DNA from: an uncultured Lachnospiraceae bacterium
GTDB taxonomy: Bacteria > Bacillota > Clostridia > Lachnospirales > Lachnospiraceae
Length of the DNA: 64,000 nt
Assembly: GCA_910589195.1 (NCBI GenBank)
Contig: CAJUTC010000008.1
Span: 34,600 to 98,599 of the forward strand
Direction of reading: 5' to 3'
Of this stretch, positions 24,454-32,931 are shown in pieces. Below the pieces are notes generated by a model, which saw only the letters and a program-made list of their open reading frames with translations, had not been told where the DNA came from and did not search any database. Each line of letters starts with the position of its first letter. Position 1 is the first letter of the stretch. Made by a program: the position numbers and the translations under genes.

Positions 24454-26001
24454 ATGAAGAAATTAAAAGTACTTTTCCGGATCGTTTTTGGAAGAACGAC
24501 ATTTGTCTTTTTATTTCTTCTGATTCAGATAGGATTTTTATTTTCCTGTATCCGCTGGCTCAGCGGATATCTGGTATATATTTACGGCGGTATAGTGGTT
24601 CTGACCGTACTGGTTATGGTTCACATTTTAAATGAAAAGGTGAACCCCAGTTTTAAGATTGCGTGGATGGTTCCGGTACTGGTGATTCCAGTATTCGGAA
24701 CCCTTCTCTATCTTTTTGTGCAGATGCAGATTGGCACAAAGATTATTGCTGCCCGATTAAAAGCTACCAGCCAGGAAACGGCTCCTTATCTGGAACAGGA
24801 TCCGAATGTAAGCGCTGATTTAAAAAAAGAAAGCCAGAGGATGGCCAATTTGTCCCAATATGTAAAAGGGTACGGCGGATTTCCCGTTTATGAAGGAACA
24901 ACTGTACAGTATTTCCCTCTTGGGGAACAGATGTTTGAAGCGATGAAACAGGAGCTTTTAAAAGCAAAACAGTATATTTTTATGGAATATTTTATCGTGG
25001 AAAACGGTGTAATGTGGGATGGGATTTTGGAAATTTTAGAGGAAAAGGCAGCACAGGGAGTGGAAGTAAGGGTTATGTACGATGGAATGTGCTCCATAGT
25101 TCTGCTGCCTTACCGGTATCCTAAAAAGCTTGAGAAAAAAGGAATCCGGTGCAAGATGTTTTCCCCAATTAAGCCTACCTTGTCAACCCACCAAAATAAC
25201 AGGGATCACCGGAAAATCTGTGTTATTGACGGCCATACCGCTTTTACCGGCGGAATTAATCTGGCAGATGAGTATATTAATCAAAAGCAGAGGTTTGGCC
25301 ATTGGAAGGACACGGCGGTCATGCTTAAAGGCGACGGCGTAAAAAGCTTTGCCATGATGTTTCTTCAAATGTGGAATATCACAGAACGGAAAGGTGAAGA
25401 CTATAGGCGGTATTTGTATAGCGAAACAAAAAATTACTCCAAGGATTCCGGACTGGGATTTGTGATGCCTTACGGGGATAGCCCTTTGGATGGGGAAAAT
25501 ATCGGAGAACTGGTATACATGGATATGATCCATCAGGCAGAGGAATACGTTCATATTATGACACCTTATTTGATTTTGGATAATGAAATGGTAACAGCGC
25601 TGACCTTTGCGGCGAAACGGGGAGTGGAAGTGATTATTATAATGCCCCATATACCAGATAAACAGTATGCGTATTTACTGGCTCGTTCCTATTATGAAGA
25701 ATTAATCCAGGCAGGCGTCCGGATTTTTGAATATACACCTGGATTTGTACATGCAAAGGTATTTGTAAGCGATCATAAAACAGCAGTGGTTGGAACCATT
25801 AACCTGGATTTCAGAAGCCTGTATTTGCATTTTGAATGCGGTGTTTTGATGTATCGGAATCCGGTTGTGAAAGTGATCGAAAACGATTACCAGGAAACAC
25901 TGAAAAAATGCTGCCGAATTACAAAAGAGGATTGTACGCGCTATCCCTTTGTAAAATCCTTTGCGGGGCAGCTAATGCGGTTTATCGCGCCTTTGATGTA
26001 A
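24454..26001 (+). CDS. cls: Cardiolipin synthase (phospholipase D family)
   Basis: This 515-residue membrane enzyme joins two phosphatidylglycerol molecules into cardiolipin and glycerol. Two N-terminal membrane helices (about 8-32 and 36-58) precede two PLD domains. Their HKD motifs are HRKICVIDGHTAFTGGIN, with His252, and HAKVFVSDHKTAVVGT, with His433. Length is typical of bacterial ClsA. The frame is open back to a TTG at 24436, but ATG 24454 places the membrane helix normally, with AAAGG about ten bases before it. It follows metY closely and precedes the patatin-like gene, so two lipid-acting enzymes are adjacent. Confidence 0.93.
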   Translation: MKKLKVLFRIVFGRTTFVFLFLLIQIGFLFSCIRWLSGYLVYIYGGIVVLTVLVMVHILNEKVNPSFKIAWMVPVLVIPVFGTLLYLFVQMQIGTKIIAARLKATSQETAPYLEQDPNVSADLKKESQRMANLSQYVKGYGGFPVYEGTTVQYFPLGEQMFEAMKQELLKAKQYIFMEYFIVENGVMWDGILEILEEKAAQGVEVRVMYDGMCSIVLLPYRYPKKLEKKGIRCKMFSPIKPTLSTHQNNRDHRKICVIDGHTAFTGGINLADEYINQKQRFGHWKDTAVMLKGDGVKSFAMMFLQMWNITERKGEDYRRYLYSETKNYSKDSGLGFVMPYGDSPLDGENIGELVYMDMIHQAEEYVHIMTPYLILDNEMVTALTFAAKRGVEVIIIMPHIPDKQYAYLLARSYYEELIQAGVRIFEYTPGFVHAKVFVSDHKTAVVGTINLDFRSLYLHFECGVLMYRNPVVKVIENDYQETLKKCCRITKEDCTRYPFVKSFAGQLMRFIAPLM

Positions 26002-26057
26002 CATGGGGCAAGAAAGCAGAATAAAAATTGGCGGATTTGAAGAAAGGAATTATTGAT

Positions 26058-26990
26058 ATGACAAAAGGAGCATTGGTACTGGAGGGCGGTTCCTTAAGGG
26101 GGCTGTTTACTGCTGGCGTATTGGATGTTTTTATGGAGAGGGGATTGGCATTTTCCTATATAAACGGGGTTTCAGCCGGAACGATGAATGCCCTAAGCTA
26201 TTTGAGCAATCAGCCAGGCAGAACGATGAAAGTAGATTTGGATTATGTCCATGACAAACGGTTTTTAAGTTTTCGCAACCTGGTAAAAAAGAGGGAAATT
26301 TTCAGCTTTGAATTTCTCTTTGGGGAGTTAAGCCAAACGTTAGTTCCGTTTGACTTTGAAGCGTTTTCTGCTTCTGCCCAACAATTTGAAGCGGTAGCTA
26401 CCCGATGCAAAACAGGTAAGCCGGAATATTTTGCAAAAGGGGAATGCAGTGATATTTTTGCAGCGGTTCAGGCCTCCAGCAGCATTCCGATTTTATCCCA
26501 TATGGTTACAATAGACGGGAAAAAATATTTGGATGGAGGTGTGTCTATGCCTATTGCTTACCAGAGGGCCTTTGATAAAGGGAATGACAAGGTGGTGTTA
26601 GTGTTAACACGCCATAAGGGTTTCCGGAAGAAGCCCGCTGATCGATGGACCGATAAAGCGTATCACCGGTATTTTGCGCCCCTTCCACAACTGCTGAGGG
26701 CAATGGAAGAGATCCCGGATCGGTATAACCGGATGCAGGAAGAGATTGATGAGCTGGAGGCCGCCGGAAAGCTGTTTGTTATCCGTCCCGATCATCCGGT
26801 AACCGTATCACGGTTTGAACGAGATAAGATGAAACTTCAGGAACTTTACGGCCATGGACGTAACGTAGCGGAGGAACTGCTTTCCCTGCTGTGCGATTAT
26901 TTGGGGATTCCGGTTCCAGATGTGATCCCGGAAGTAGTCGAAAGAGAAAACCAACTTTTGGGGAAAAGTGATTCGTCAGCAAAAGAATAA
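26058..26990 (+). CDS. Patatin-like phospholipase (RssA-type)
   Basis: This 310-residue serine lipase/esterase has a Ser-Asp dyad. It shows the glycine-rich oxyanion motif EGGSLRG (about residue 10), the nucleophile elbow GVSAG (Ser near residue 41) and the catalytic aspartate in LDGGVSMP (near residue 160). Members act on phospholipids or acyl esters; the natural substrate here is unknown. ATG 26058 is preceded by AAAGGA at nine bases; an upstream TTG at 26028 is in frame but has no site. It follows cardiolipin synthase by 56 bases and is closed by a terminator, so it is probably the last gene of a metY-cls-patatin unit. Confidence 0.9.
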   Translation: MTKGALVLEGGSLRGLFTAGVLDVFMERGLAFSYINGVSAGTMNALSYLSNQPGRTMKVDLDYVHDKRFLSFRNLVKKREIFSFEFLFGELSQTLVPFDFEAFSASAQQFEAVATRCKTGKPEYFAKGECSDIFAAVQASSSIPILSHMVTIDGKKYLDGGVSMPIAYQRAFDKGNDKVVLVLTRHKGFRKKPADRWTDKAYHRYFAPLPQLLRAMEEIPDRYNRMQEEIDELEAAGKLFVIRPDHPVTVSRFERDKMKLQELYGHGRNVAEELLSLLCDYLGIPVPDVIPEVVERENQLLGKSDSSAKE

Positions 26991-27025
26991 AGCAGACAAG
27001 AATCTCTTGTCAAAAGCGGGAACAG

Positions 27026-27071
27026 GAGTCAGGCAAATTATGGAATATTCCGATTTGCCGGACTCTATTTT
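27026..27071 (+). terminator. Terminator after the patatin-like gene
   Basis: GAGTCAGGCAAAT and ATTTGCCGGACTC pair with one mismatch around about 14 bases, followed by TATTTTTT. A smaller stem, GACAAGA-ATC-TCTTGTC, precedes it at 26995-27011. Confidence 0.78.
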
Positions 27072-27314
27072 TTATAGGAAAATGCGTCCTATAGAGCAAT
27101 AACCCTTCGGAGCAGGATCCTGCTAAAAGCGCTGATCTCAGGCAGAGAATCATAGAAATCAGGATTTTTTTGGAAACATTCACTATTTTTTCACAAAATA
27201 GAAATAAATGAACACAAAATAAACACAATCCGATGATAAAGTAAGAAAGGAAAAAGAAACAGATAAAAACAGAATTTTAGAAGGACAGAATGAAATTGGG
27301 GAAGGGGTAGGATA
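27072..27314 (+). other. Intergenic region with serial palindromes before the SLH gene
   Basis: With the terminator this completes a 324-bp gene-free stretch. It contains TATAGGA-N7-TCCTATA (27073-27093), the 14-bp palindrome AGCAGGATCCTGCT (27111-27124) and CTATTTT-N5-AAAATAG (27183-27201). These may be operators. No clear -35/-10 pair was found for the SLH-efflux operon that follows. Confidence 0.5.
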
Positions 27315-28418
27315 ATGACGTTAAAACCAATGGTTTCCTCTATGCTGGTGATCATGGCTACCGCGGCCTGTCCCATAAGGGTTGTGGCGGACAGTACCTA
27401 TGATTTGCGAAAACGGGTGGTAGAGCTGACCGGGATTATGAATGTGGAAAATGGCAGCCGCTATGTAAGCCGGGCGGAGTTTGCGGCTATGCTGGTTCGG
27501 GCTTCTGAATACCGAAGTACGGTTAGTGAGGCTTCCCAGGTATCTGTTTTTGCGGATGTTCCGGTAAAAAGCGAATACGCGCCCCATATCCGGATTGCGG
27601 CCAGGCAGGGATGGATGAAGGGATATTTAGGCGGGAAATTTTTGCCAGAAGAATATATTACGTATCAGGATGCCGCTAAAGCGGTGCTTGCTCTTTTAGG
27701 GTATACCAATGAAGACTTTACAGGCGATCAAAATGGAAGCCGGATGGCAAAGTTTTCTTATTTGGAATTAAATGAAGAATTGGGTAATATTCAGGCAGAT
27801 GAAATATTAACGGAAGATAACTGCCTGAATTTGTTTTATAACCTATTAAAAGCGAAGCCAAAAGGAGCAAATGGGATATACGGTACGATTATGGATTTAA
27901 CCTTAAGCACTGATGGTGAGCTGAATCCTTTGGAGATGCTGGATACATCGGTGAAAGGGCCTTACATTGTAAAAAAGAATAGAACCATGTCTTCACAGCT
28001 TCCCTTTAGCATGGACAAAGCAAGCTTTTATCTGGATGGAGAACCTTGTACCAAGAACCAGATTAAGGCAGCGCAGGAAGAATTTGGATATGTGGTTATG
28101 TATTATAATACTTCTTCCAAGACGGTATGGGTTTATACGGAAGAGGGGAGTGAAACCACTGGAAAAATGGTGATCCGAGGTGAGGTTACCAATATTTATT
28201 ACCGCTCCTCCGATGTGATGACGCCTACAGCAGTGACCATTACCACAGATGACGGAGATACGTATGAGTGCAGCCTGACAACCTCTGACTTGCAGTTTGC
28301 GTTTTCTATCTATGGAACCGTTCAGGTAGGGGATGATATAATTCTGGTATGCAGCGGCTCTTCCGAAAACGAAGACGGAGATGTGACCTACCGGGTTATC
28401 GACTTTTTGGAAGATTAA
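27315..28418 (+). CDS. Secreted SLH-domain protein preceding an efflux operon
   Basis: This 367-residue protein has a signal peptide (about residues 1-26, ending near RVVADS). One to two S-layer-homology units follow at about 27-135, including FADVPVKSEYAPHIRIAARQGWMKGY, a form that binds secondary wall polymers. The remaining 230 residues are strand-rich, without a known motif. It lies 84 bases before the adaptor of a MacAB-type transporter on the same strand, with no terminator between. It may anchor or extend the exporter at the cell wall, which is an inference from order only. ATG 27315 follows GGGGAAGGGGTAGG. Confidence 0.8.
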   Translation: MTLKPMVSSMLVIMATAACPIRVVADSTYDLRKRVVELTGIMNVENGSRYVSRAEFAAMLVRASEYRSTVSEASQVSVFADVPVKSEYAPHIRIAARQGWMKGYLGGKFLPEEYITYQDAAKAVLALLGYTNEDFTGDQNGSRMAKFSYLELNEELGNIQADEILTEDNCLNLFYNLLKAKPKGANGIYGTIMDLTLSTDGELNPLEMLDTSVKGPYIVKKNRTMSSQLPFSMDKASFYLDGEPCTKNQIKAAQEEFGYVVMYYNTSSKTVWVYTEEGSETTGKMVIRGEVTNIYYRSSDVMTPTAVTITTDDGDTYECSLTTSDLQFAFSIYGTVQVGDDIILVCSGSSENEDGDVTYRVIDFLED

Positions 28419-28454
28419 ATTTGTGCGCGTCTGGTAAAAAATTGCCCCAAGACG

Positions 28455-28487
28455 GGCAAAAGATCTTTTGACATCAACATCATGAAA
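28455..28487 (-). repeat. 33-bp dispersed palindromic repeat, copy B
   Basis: Its reverse complement matches 2079-2111 at 30 of 33 positions. It contains the perfect palindrome CAAAAGATCTTTTG (28457-28470). It lies between the SLH gene and the adaptor gene and supplies the in-frame ATG at 28482, which is not the preferred start. Confidence 0.65.
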
Positions 28488-28502
28488 TCAGAGAGGTATT
28501 GT

Positions 28503-30236
28503 ATGGCAGAGCAGGTAAATCAAAGGCCGGCAGAAAAAAAGGCGCCAGTTAAAAATGGTAAGAGGAAAAAACGCAGGCTTAAGCGGTTCATGATGCTGAC
28601 GATCGTTTTGGCCGTTTGTTTGGCAGGCGGTCTGTATATCCGGAAACAATCAATGGAAGCAAAAAGGACTTCTGCGCGGTCTGAAGAAAACCGGACAGCG
28701 AAGGTTGAAAAACGTGATATTACTTCTCAGCTATCTTCATCCGGAACGCTGGCGCCGAAAGATACATATGAGATCACTTCATTAGCAGAAGGAGAAGTGA
28801 TATTGGCTGATTTTGAGGAAGGGGATCAGGTAGAGAAGGGCCAGATCCTGTATCAACTGGACGCGTCTTCTGTGGAATCGGAAGTGCAGTCAGCCAATCA
28901 TTCTTTAACCAGAGCCCAAGGCAGCTATGCGGACGCGTTATCTGATTATCAGGAAGTGATTGCCGATTACAGCGGAAATACCTATAAGGCTACTAAGTCA
29001 GGATATATTAAAAAGCTGTACATTGAAGTAGGTGACAAAGTGGGAGGCAATACCCAGCTTTGTGATATTTATGATGATCTTACTGTGGAGATCAGTCTTC
29101 CGTTTTTGGCTGGAGAAGCAGGGAGCATTGTGCCTGGCGCCGAGGCAGTGCTGTCTTTGTCGGATACGGGGGAACAACTAATCGGGATTGTAACCGCAGT
29201 AAGTCAAATGGATGAAGTGCTTACAGGAGGGACACTGGTGCGGTTTGTCACCATTGAAGCGGCCAATCCTGGAGGTCTTACTCCTGATACAGCGGCAATC
29301 GCCCAGGTAGGAGGTTGCCTTTGCGCCCAGGAAGCTTATTTTGAAGCTAAAATTAATACGGTGATGAGCGCGGATATTGAGTCCAGCGTGGAAGTGGAAG
29401 AACTTTTGGTTAGTGAGGGAATGTATATAACGAAAGGAACCCCTATTTTCCGGATGACGGCAAAATCGGCGGAAAAAATTTTAAAAACTTATGAGGATAC
29501 CATAGACCGTGCCCAGGAAAGTATTGAATCAGCTCAAAATAAACTGGAATCCACAAAGGACACTTACGAAGCTTATACCATTACCGCTCCGATTTCCGGC
29601 CAGGTGATAACCAAGACCTCCAAATTAGGTGATAATATCAGCAGGAGTAATAACGGCAGCTCAGTTATGGCAGTGATTTACGATTTATCCGCGCTTACGT
29701 TTGAAATGTCCATTGATGAACTGGATATCCGGAATGTAAAAGTGGGACAGAAGGTTGAGGTAACGGCGGACGCTATTGAGGGCGAGATTTTCTATGGCAC
29801 AGTGACAAACGTAAGTCTTCAGAGCAGCGCCTCAAATGGGGTAACCAATTACCCGGTAACGGTCACCATGGACGAAACGGGAGATTTGCTGCCTGGCATG
29901 AACGTAGATGGTGTTATTATTTTGGATGAAGTAAATGATACGCTTTCGATTCCGGTGGATTCTCTGATGCGGGGAAATCAGGTGTATGTGAAAGATGAAT
30001 CCGTCACAGAAGCAAAGGGGCCGGTGCCTGCCGGATTCCGTGCCGTGGAGGTAGAAACCGGTCTGATTAGCGATGAATATGTGGAAATTATCAGTGGCCT
30101 GGAGGAAGGGCAGGAAGTCTATGTAAACAAGTCGTCCCAAAATAACAATAATAGTTTTATGATGCCAGGAGGCAGAGGCGGAGAGCCAGGCGGTATGGGC
30201 GGCGGAGGCGGAGCACCAGGCGGCGGCAGGCGCTAG
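28503..30236 (+). CDS. HlyD/MacA-type efflux adaptor (membrane fusion) protein
   Basis: This 577-residue protein has a basic cytoplasmic stub, a membrane helix at about 29-47, a biotinyl-lipoyl-like strand (LAEGEVILADFEEGDQVEKG) and a short coiled coil. A second lipoyl half follows (ITAPISGQVITKTSKLGDN), then beta-barrel regions and a Gly-rich end. In Gram-positive MacAB systems the adaptor couples the ABC pump to the cell wall and substrate rather than to an outer membrane. ATG 28503 is preceded by AGAGAGG at six bases; the ATG at 28482 sits inside a dispersed repeat. The partner ATPase and permease follow after a 224-bp spacer. Confidence 0.9.
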   Translation: MAEQVNQRPAEKKAPVKNGKRKKRRLKRFMMLTIVLAVCLAGGLYIRKQSMEAKRTSARSEENRTAKVEKRDITSQLSSSGTLAPKDTYEITSLAEGEVILADFEEGDQVEKGQILYQLDASSVESEVQSANHSLTRAQGSYADALSDYQEVIADYSGNTYKATKSGYIKKLYIEVGDKVGGNTQLCDIYDDLTVEISLPFLAGEAGSIVPGAEAVLSLSDTGEQLIGIVTAVSQMDEVLTGGTLVRFVTIEAANPGGLTPDTAAIAQVGGCLCAQEAYFEAKINTVMSADIESSVEVEELLVSEGMYITKGTPIFRMTAKSAEKILKTYEDTIDRAQESIESAQNKLESTKDTYEAYTITAPISGQVITKTSKLGDNISRSNNGSSVMAVIYDLSALTFEMSIDELDIRNVKVGQKVEVTADAIEGEIFYGTVTNVSLQSSASNGVTNYPVTVTMDETGDLLPGMNVDGVIILDEVNDTLSIPVDSLMRGNQVYVKDESVTEAKGPVPAGFRAVEVETGLISDEYVEIISGLEEGQEVYVNKSSQNNNNSFMMPGGRGGEPGGMGGGGGAPGGGRR

Positions 30237-30460
30237 TCAAATGCCCCGACGCAAGCAACAGGACATTAAATTTGTGGCGCAAAAGACCGCGGAAGAATTG
30301 AACCTTGCGGCATTCGCCAAATGCCTGTGCAAGCCGGCGGTTCATCGCCAGCGAGAAGGAAATGCTCTGAGGCAGAAACCAGGACTCAGGTACGCTGAAA
30401 AGCAGTTGAAAAAACGGATTACCTTTTGAAGGATCCGCCAGAAAGGAAAGGGGGAGCTTT
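30237..30460 (+). other. Unexplained 224-bp spacer inside the efflux operon
   Basis: The genes on either side form a standard adaptor-ATPase-permease set, normally spaced by a few bases. The spacer has a 62-codon + frame (30241-30429) without a ribosome binding site and with a low-complexity basic product; I do not call it a gene. The tail supplies AAAGGAAAGGGGGAG for the ATPase. It may be an inserted repeat or a small RNA segment. Confidence 0.5.
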
Positions 30461-31189
30461 ATGGCAGAAGCGGATAACGGGGCCAAGGAGCCTTTAATAG
30501 AACTGAAGGACATTTATAAGATTTATCAGATGGGAGAAGAATCCGTATATGCCAACGATGGGATTACCTTGACTATCTGCCGAGGGGAGTTTGTGGCGAT
30601 CGTTGGAAAGTCAGGAAGTGGAAAGTCTACGTTGATGAACATTATCGGGGCGCTGGATGTGCCGACTTCCGGGGAATATTTCCTGGGAGGAGAGGATGTA
30701 AGTGATATGGAAGACGATGAATTAGCTGAAATCCGTAATAAAATGATTGGATTTATTTTTCAGCAGTATAATCTTCTGCCTAAGCTGAATTTGCTGGAAA
30801 ATGTAGAACTTCCTCTATTATATGCAGGCTTTCCCACAGCAGAGAGGAAAGAACGGGCACTTGCCTCATTGGAGCGGGTAGGATTAAAGGAAAAATGGAA
30901 AAATATTCCATCTCAGCTTTCCGGCGGTCAGCAGCAAAGAGTATCCATCGCAAGGGCCTTGGCAGGAAACCCATCCCTGATTCTGGCAGATGAGCCAACA
31001 GGAGCCTTGGATTCCAAAACTAGCCGTGAAGTATTAAATTTTTTGAAAAAGTTAAATGAAGAAGGCAATACCATTGTAATGATTACCCATGACAGTTCCA
31101 TAGCGTTAGAAGCCAGGCGGGTGGTGCGGATTTATGATGGGAAGATTAATTTTGACGGAGATGTAAACGAATATGCTGCAGTCCTTTAA
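30461..31189 (+). CDS. MacB/LolD-type ABC transporter ATP-binding protein
   Basis: This 242-residue ATPase has Walker A GKSGSGKST (about residue 49), a Q-loop in FIFQQYNLLPKLNLLENV (typical of the LolD/MacB group), the signature LSGGQQQR (about 151) and Walker B LILADEPTGALDS. It energises the permease encoded next. The two genes overlap by 17 bp. Substrates of related systems include antimicrobial peptides, antibiotics and lipoproteins; nothing here identifies one. Confidence 0.95.
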   Translation: MAEADNGAKEPLIELKDIYKIYQMGEESVYANDGITLTICRGEFVAIVGKSGSGKSTLMNIIGALDVPTSGEYFLGGEDVSDMEDDELAEIRNKMIGFIFQQYNLLPKLNLLENVELPLLYAGFPTAERKERALASLERVGLKEKWKNIPSQLSGGQQQRVSIARALAGNPSLILADEPTGALDSKTSREVLNFLKKLNEEGNTIVMITHDSSIALEARRVVRIYDGKINFDGDVNEYAAVL

Positions 31190-32351
31190 ATTAGCGCTTA
31201 AAAGTATTTGGAGCAATAAGATGCGTTCGTTCCTTACTATGCTGGGAATTATTATTGGCGTTGCATCGGTAATCATTTTAGTAAGCCTGGTAAATGGATA
31301 TATGTCTTCCGTTGTGGAAAATTTTGCCAGCATGGGGGTTAACCAGATGTCAGTCCGCTTAACCAACCTATCTTCCCGCGCCCTGGATGTGGATGAGATG
31401 TACGAATTCTATGATGAACACAGGGATTTGTTTGCCCAGATGACACCCAATGTATCACTGATGGCCACCTTAAAAAAGGGGAATGATTCTCTGACTGCTA
31501 CTTCGGTAGGCGGCTATAGCGAAGAATATTTGGATTTAAAGGGATATAAGCTGGAGATGGGGCGGAATATCCAATATGCGGATATTGTTTCCCGCAATAA
31601 AGTATGCGTAATCGGCTACTATGTTGCTCAGGAGATGTTTGGCGGCGCTGAAAAAGCAATCAATGAAACCATGAAAATAAATGGTTATGCGTTTCAGGTG
31701 GTTGGCGTGGTAGAGCGGCAGGACGAAGACGATCTGGAGGAAGGGGGAACAGATGATTTTTGCTGGATTCCTTACAGTTTGGCGGTTAAAATGGCCAGAA
31801 GCGCCAGAATTAGTAATTACACCTTTGCTACAGTTGATGTGAAAGATACGAATACCTGTAAAGGGCTTTTAGAGGAATTCCTTTATCAAACTTATAAAGA
31901 TGAGGATTTATACCGGGTAACAGCAAACAGCGAAATGCTGGATTCCTTAAATGAACAAATTGCCATGATGTCCGCTATGCTGGGCGGGATTGCGGGGATT
32001 TCTCTGCTGGTTGCGGGAGTAGGCGTGATGAATATTATGCTGGTGTCTGTAACAGAACGAACCAGGGAGATCGGGATCCGGAAATCATTAGGAGCGAAAA
32101 GAGGGACTATTATGCAGCAATTTGTAATAGAAGCGGCGGTTACCAGTTCCATCGGAGGCATAATCGGAATTCTTTTGGGGGCGGGGGTTACCGAAATTGC
32201 GGGAGGCATAATCGGGATTAATGCAAGCCCTACTCCCATAGCGGTTTTGATATCTTTTAGCGTATCAGTTGGGATTGGGTTAATTTTCGGATATATGCCA
32301 GCCAGCAGGGCGGCAAAGCTAAATCCAATTGATGCGTTGAGGAGCGATTAA
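31173..32351 (+). CDS. MacB/FtsX-type ABC permease
   Basis: This 392-residue protein starts with the typical IWSNKMRSFLTMLGIIIGVAS helix. A periplasmic-core-type extracellular domain follows (about 45-265). Three helices close the protein, with the FtsX signature LVSVTERTREIGIRKSLGAKRG near residue 290 and PASRAAKLNPIDALRSD at the end. This is the four-helix MacB topology. It overlaps the ATPase gene and completes the SLH-adaptor-ATPase-permease unit. Its stop codon is only 12 bases from the end of a decayed toxin gene on the other strand. Confidence 0.94.
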   Translation: MLQSFKLALKSIWSNKMRSFLTMLGIIIGVASVIILVSLVNGYMSSVVENFASMGVNQMSVRLTNLSSRALDVDEMYEFYDEHRDLFAQMTPNVSLMATLKKGNDSLTATSVGGYSEEYLDLKGYKLEMGRNIQYADIVSRNKVCVIGYYVAQEMFGGAEKAINETMKINGYAFQVVGVVERQDEDDLEEGGTDDFCWIPYSLAVKMARSARISNYTFATVDVKDTNTCKGLLEEFLYQTYKDEDLYRVTANSEMLDSLNEQIAMMSAMLGGIAGISLLVAGVGVMNIMLVSVTERTREIGIRKSLGAKRGTIMQQFVIEAAVTSSIGGIIGILLGAGVTEIAGGIIGINASPTPIAVLISFSVSVGIGLIFGYMPASRAAKLNPIDALRSD

Positions 32352-32363
32352 CCATTATAATTT

Positions 32364-32549
32364 TTACGATAAAGTGACATTAAAGTCATGCAGATTTCCA
32401 GTTAGAGAATGATCTTGACACTGAGCAGGTAACATGTTGCCATTTGCCAGCAGCGAAAGCACGTAGACAAGTTTTTTCATATCCTTACCACGCTTTTTCA
32501 TTAATTTGGCGACTTTTTTCATGCGGTTGGTGTATACGATTTTATACAT
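32364..32549 (-). pseudogene. yafQ: Truncated YafQ-family mRNA interferase toxin remnant
   Basis: The 61-residue frame opens like a YafQ/RelE toxin (MYKIVYTNRMKKVAKLMKKR, then a GKDMKKL segment and LPAQCQDHSLTG). At LHDF it leaves the family pattern: the bases fit an internal loss of about four nucleotides before a segment that should encode ECHIEPDW. It then ends against the MacB gene, some 30 residues short. Active-site positions of YafQ (His63, Asp67, His87 in E. coli numbering) are therefore missing and only the His50 equivalent remains. The toxin should be inactive. Confidence 0.8.
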
Positions 32550-32552
32550 CGA

Positions 32553-32690
32553 TTAATCCTCCAGCATGGAGGAAACCGCATCTTCCGCATTATCAAAAGG
32601 TCCATTAAGATATGTCTAACCCAAGACTAGAAAATAATGTATCAGCTTGTTTTTTAAAGTATCATCAATGCGAATTTGTAATGTAGCCAT
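32553..32690 (-). pseudogene. dinJ: Frameshifted and internally deleted DinJ-type antitoxin remnant
   Basis: A GGAGGTAC site precedes ATG (complement of 32688-32690), which opens MATLQIRIDDTLKNK, the RHH-type DinJ start. One missing base after this point shifts the frame; restoring it gives ADTLFSSLGLDI as in intact relatives. The central part is then absent and the sequence resumes with LNGPFDNAEDAVSSMLED in another frame, ending three bases before the yafQ remnant. The order antitoxin-toxin is the normal dinJ-yafQ order. Confidence 0.8.
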
Positions 32691-32842
32691 ATTGTACCTC
32701 CATTAAATTTGTATTACTATTGCATCATATTAGAAATGTAATGACAATGAATATTATAGAGGTTCTTTTAAGACTGAATTGACAGGTTTAAAAATAGGCA
32801 AGATTAAAACAAGTCATATATTGTTCTATTCATAGGCAGTGC

Positions 32843-32871
32843 TTGCGATTTCCCCTATAACATGGTAAACT
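32843..32871 (+). promoter_or_regulatory. Candidate promoter of the dipeptidase gene
   Basis: TTGCGA (32843-32848), 17 bases, TAAACT (32866-32871), with TGG just before the -10. The start codon is 60 bases downstream. Confidence 0.5.
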
Positions 32872-32931
32872 TAAAGTCAGCGTGTTTCGGCAGGATGCCT
32901 GTATTCAAGTATAAATTCGGAGGAAATCAAA

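Noticed and set aside
30241..30429. A 62-codon + frame between the adaptor and ATPase genes
   Set aside because: It has no ribosome binding site, starts five bases after the adaptor stop, and its basic low-complexity product matches nothing I know. It is described as an unexplained spacer instead.
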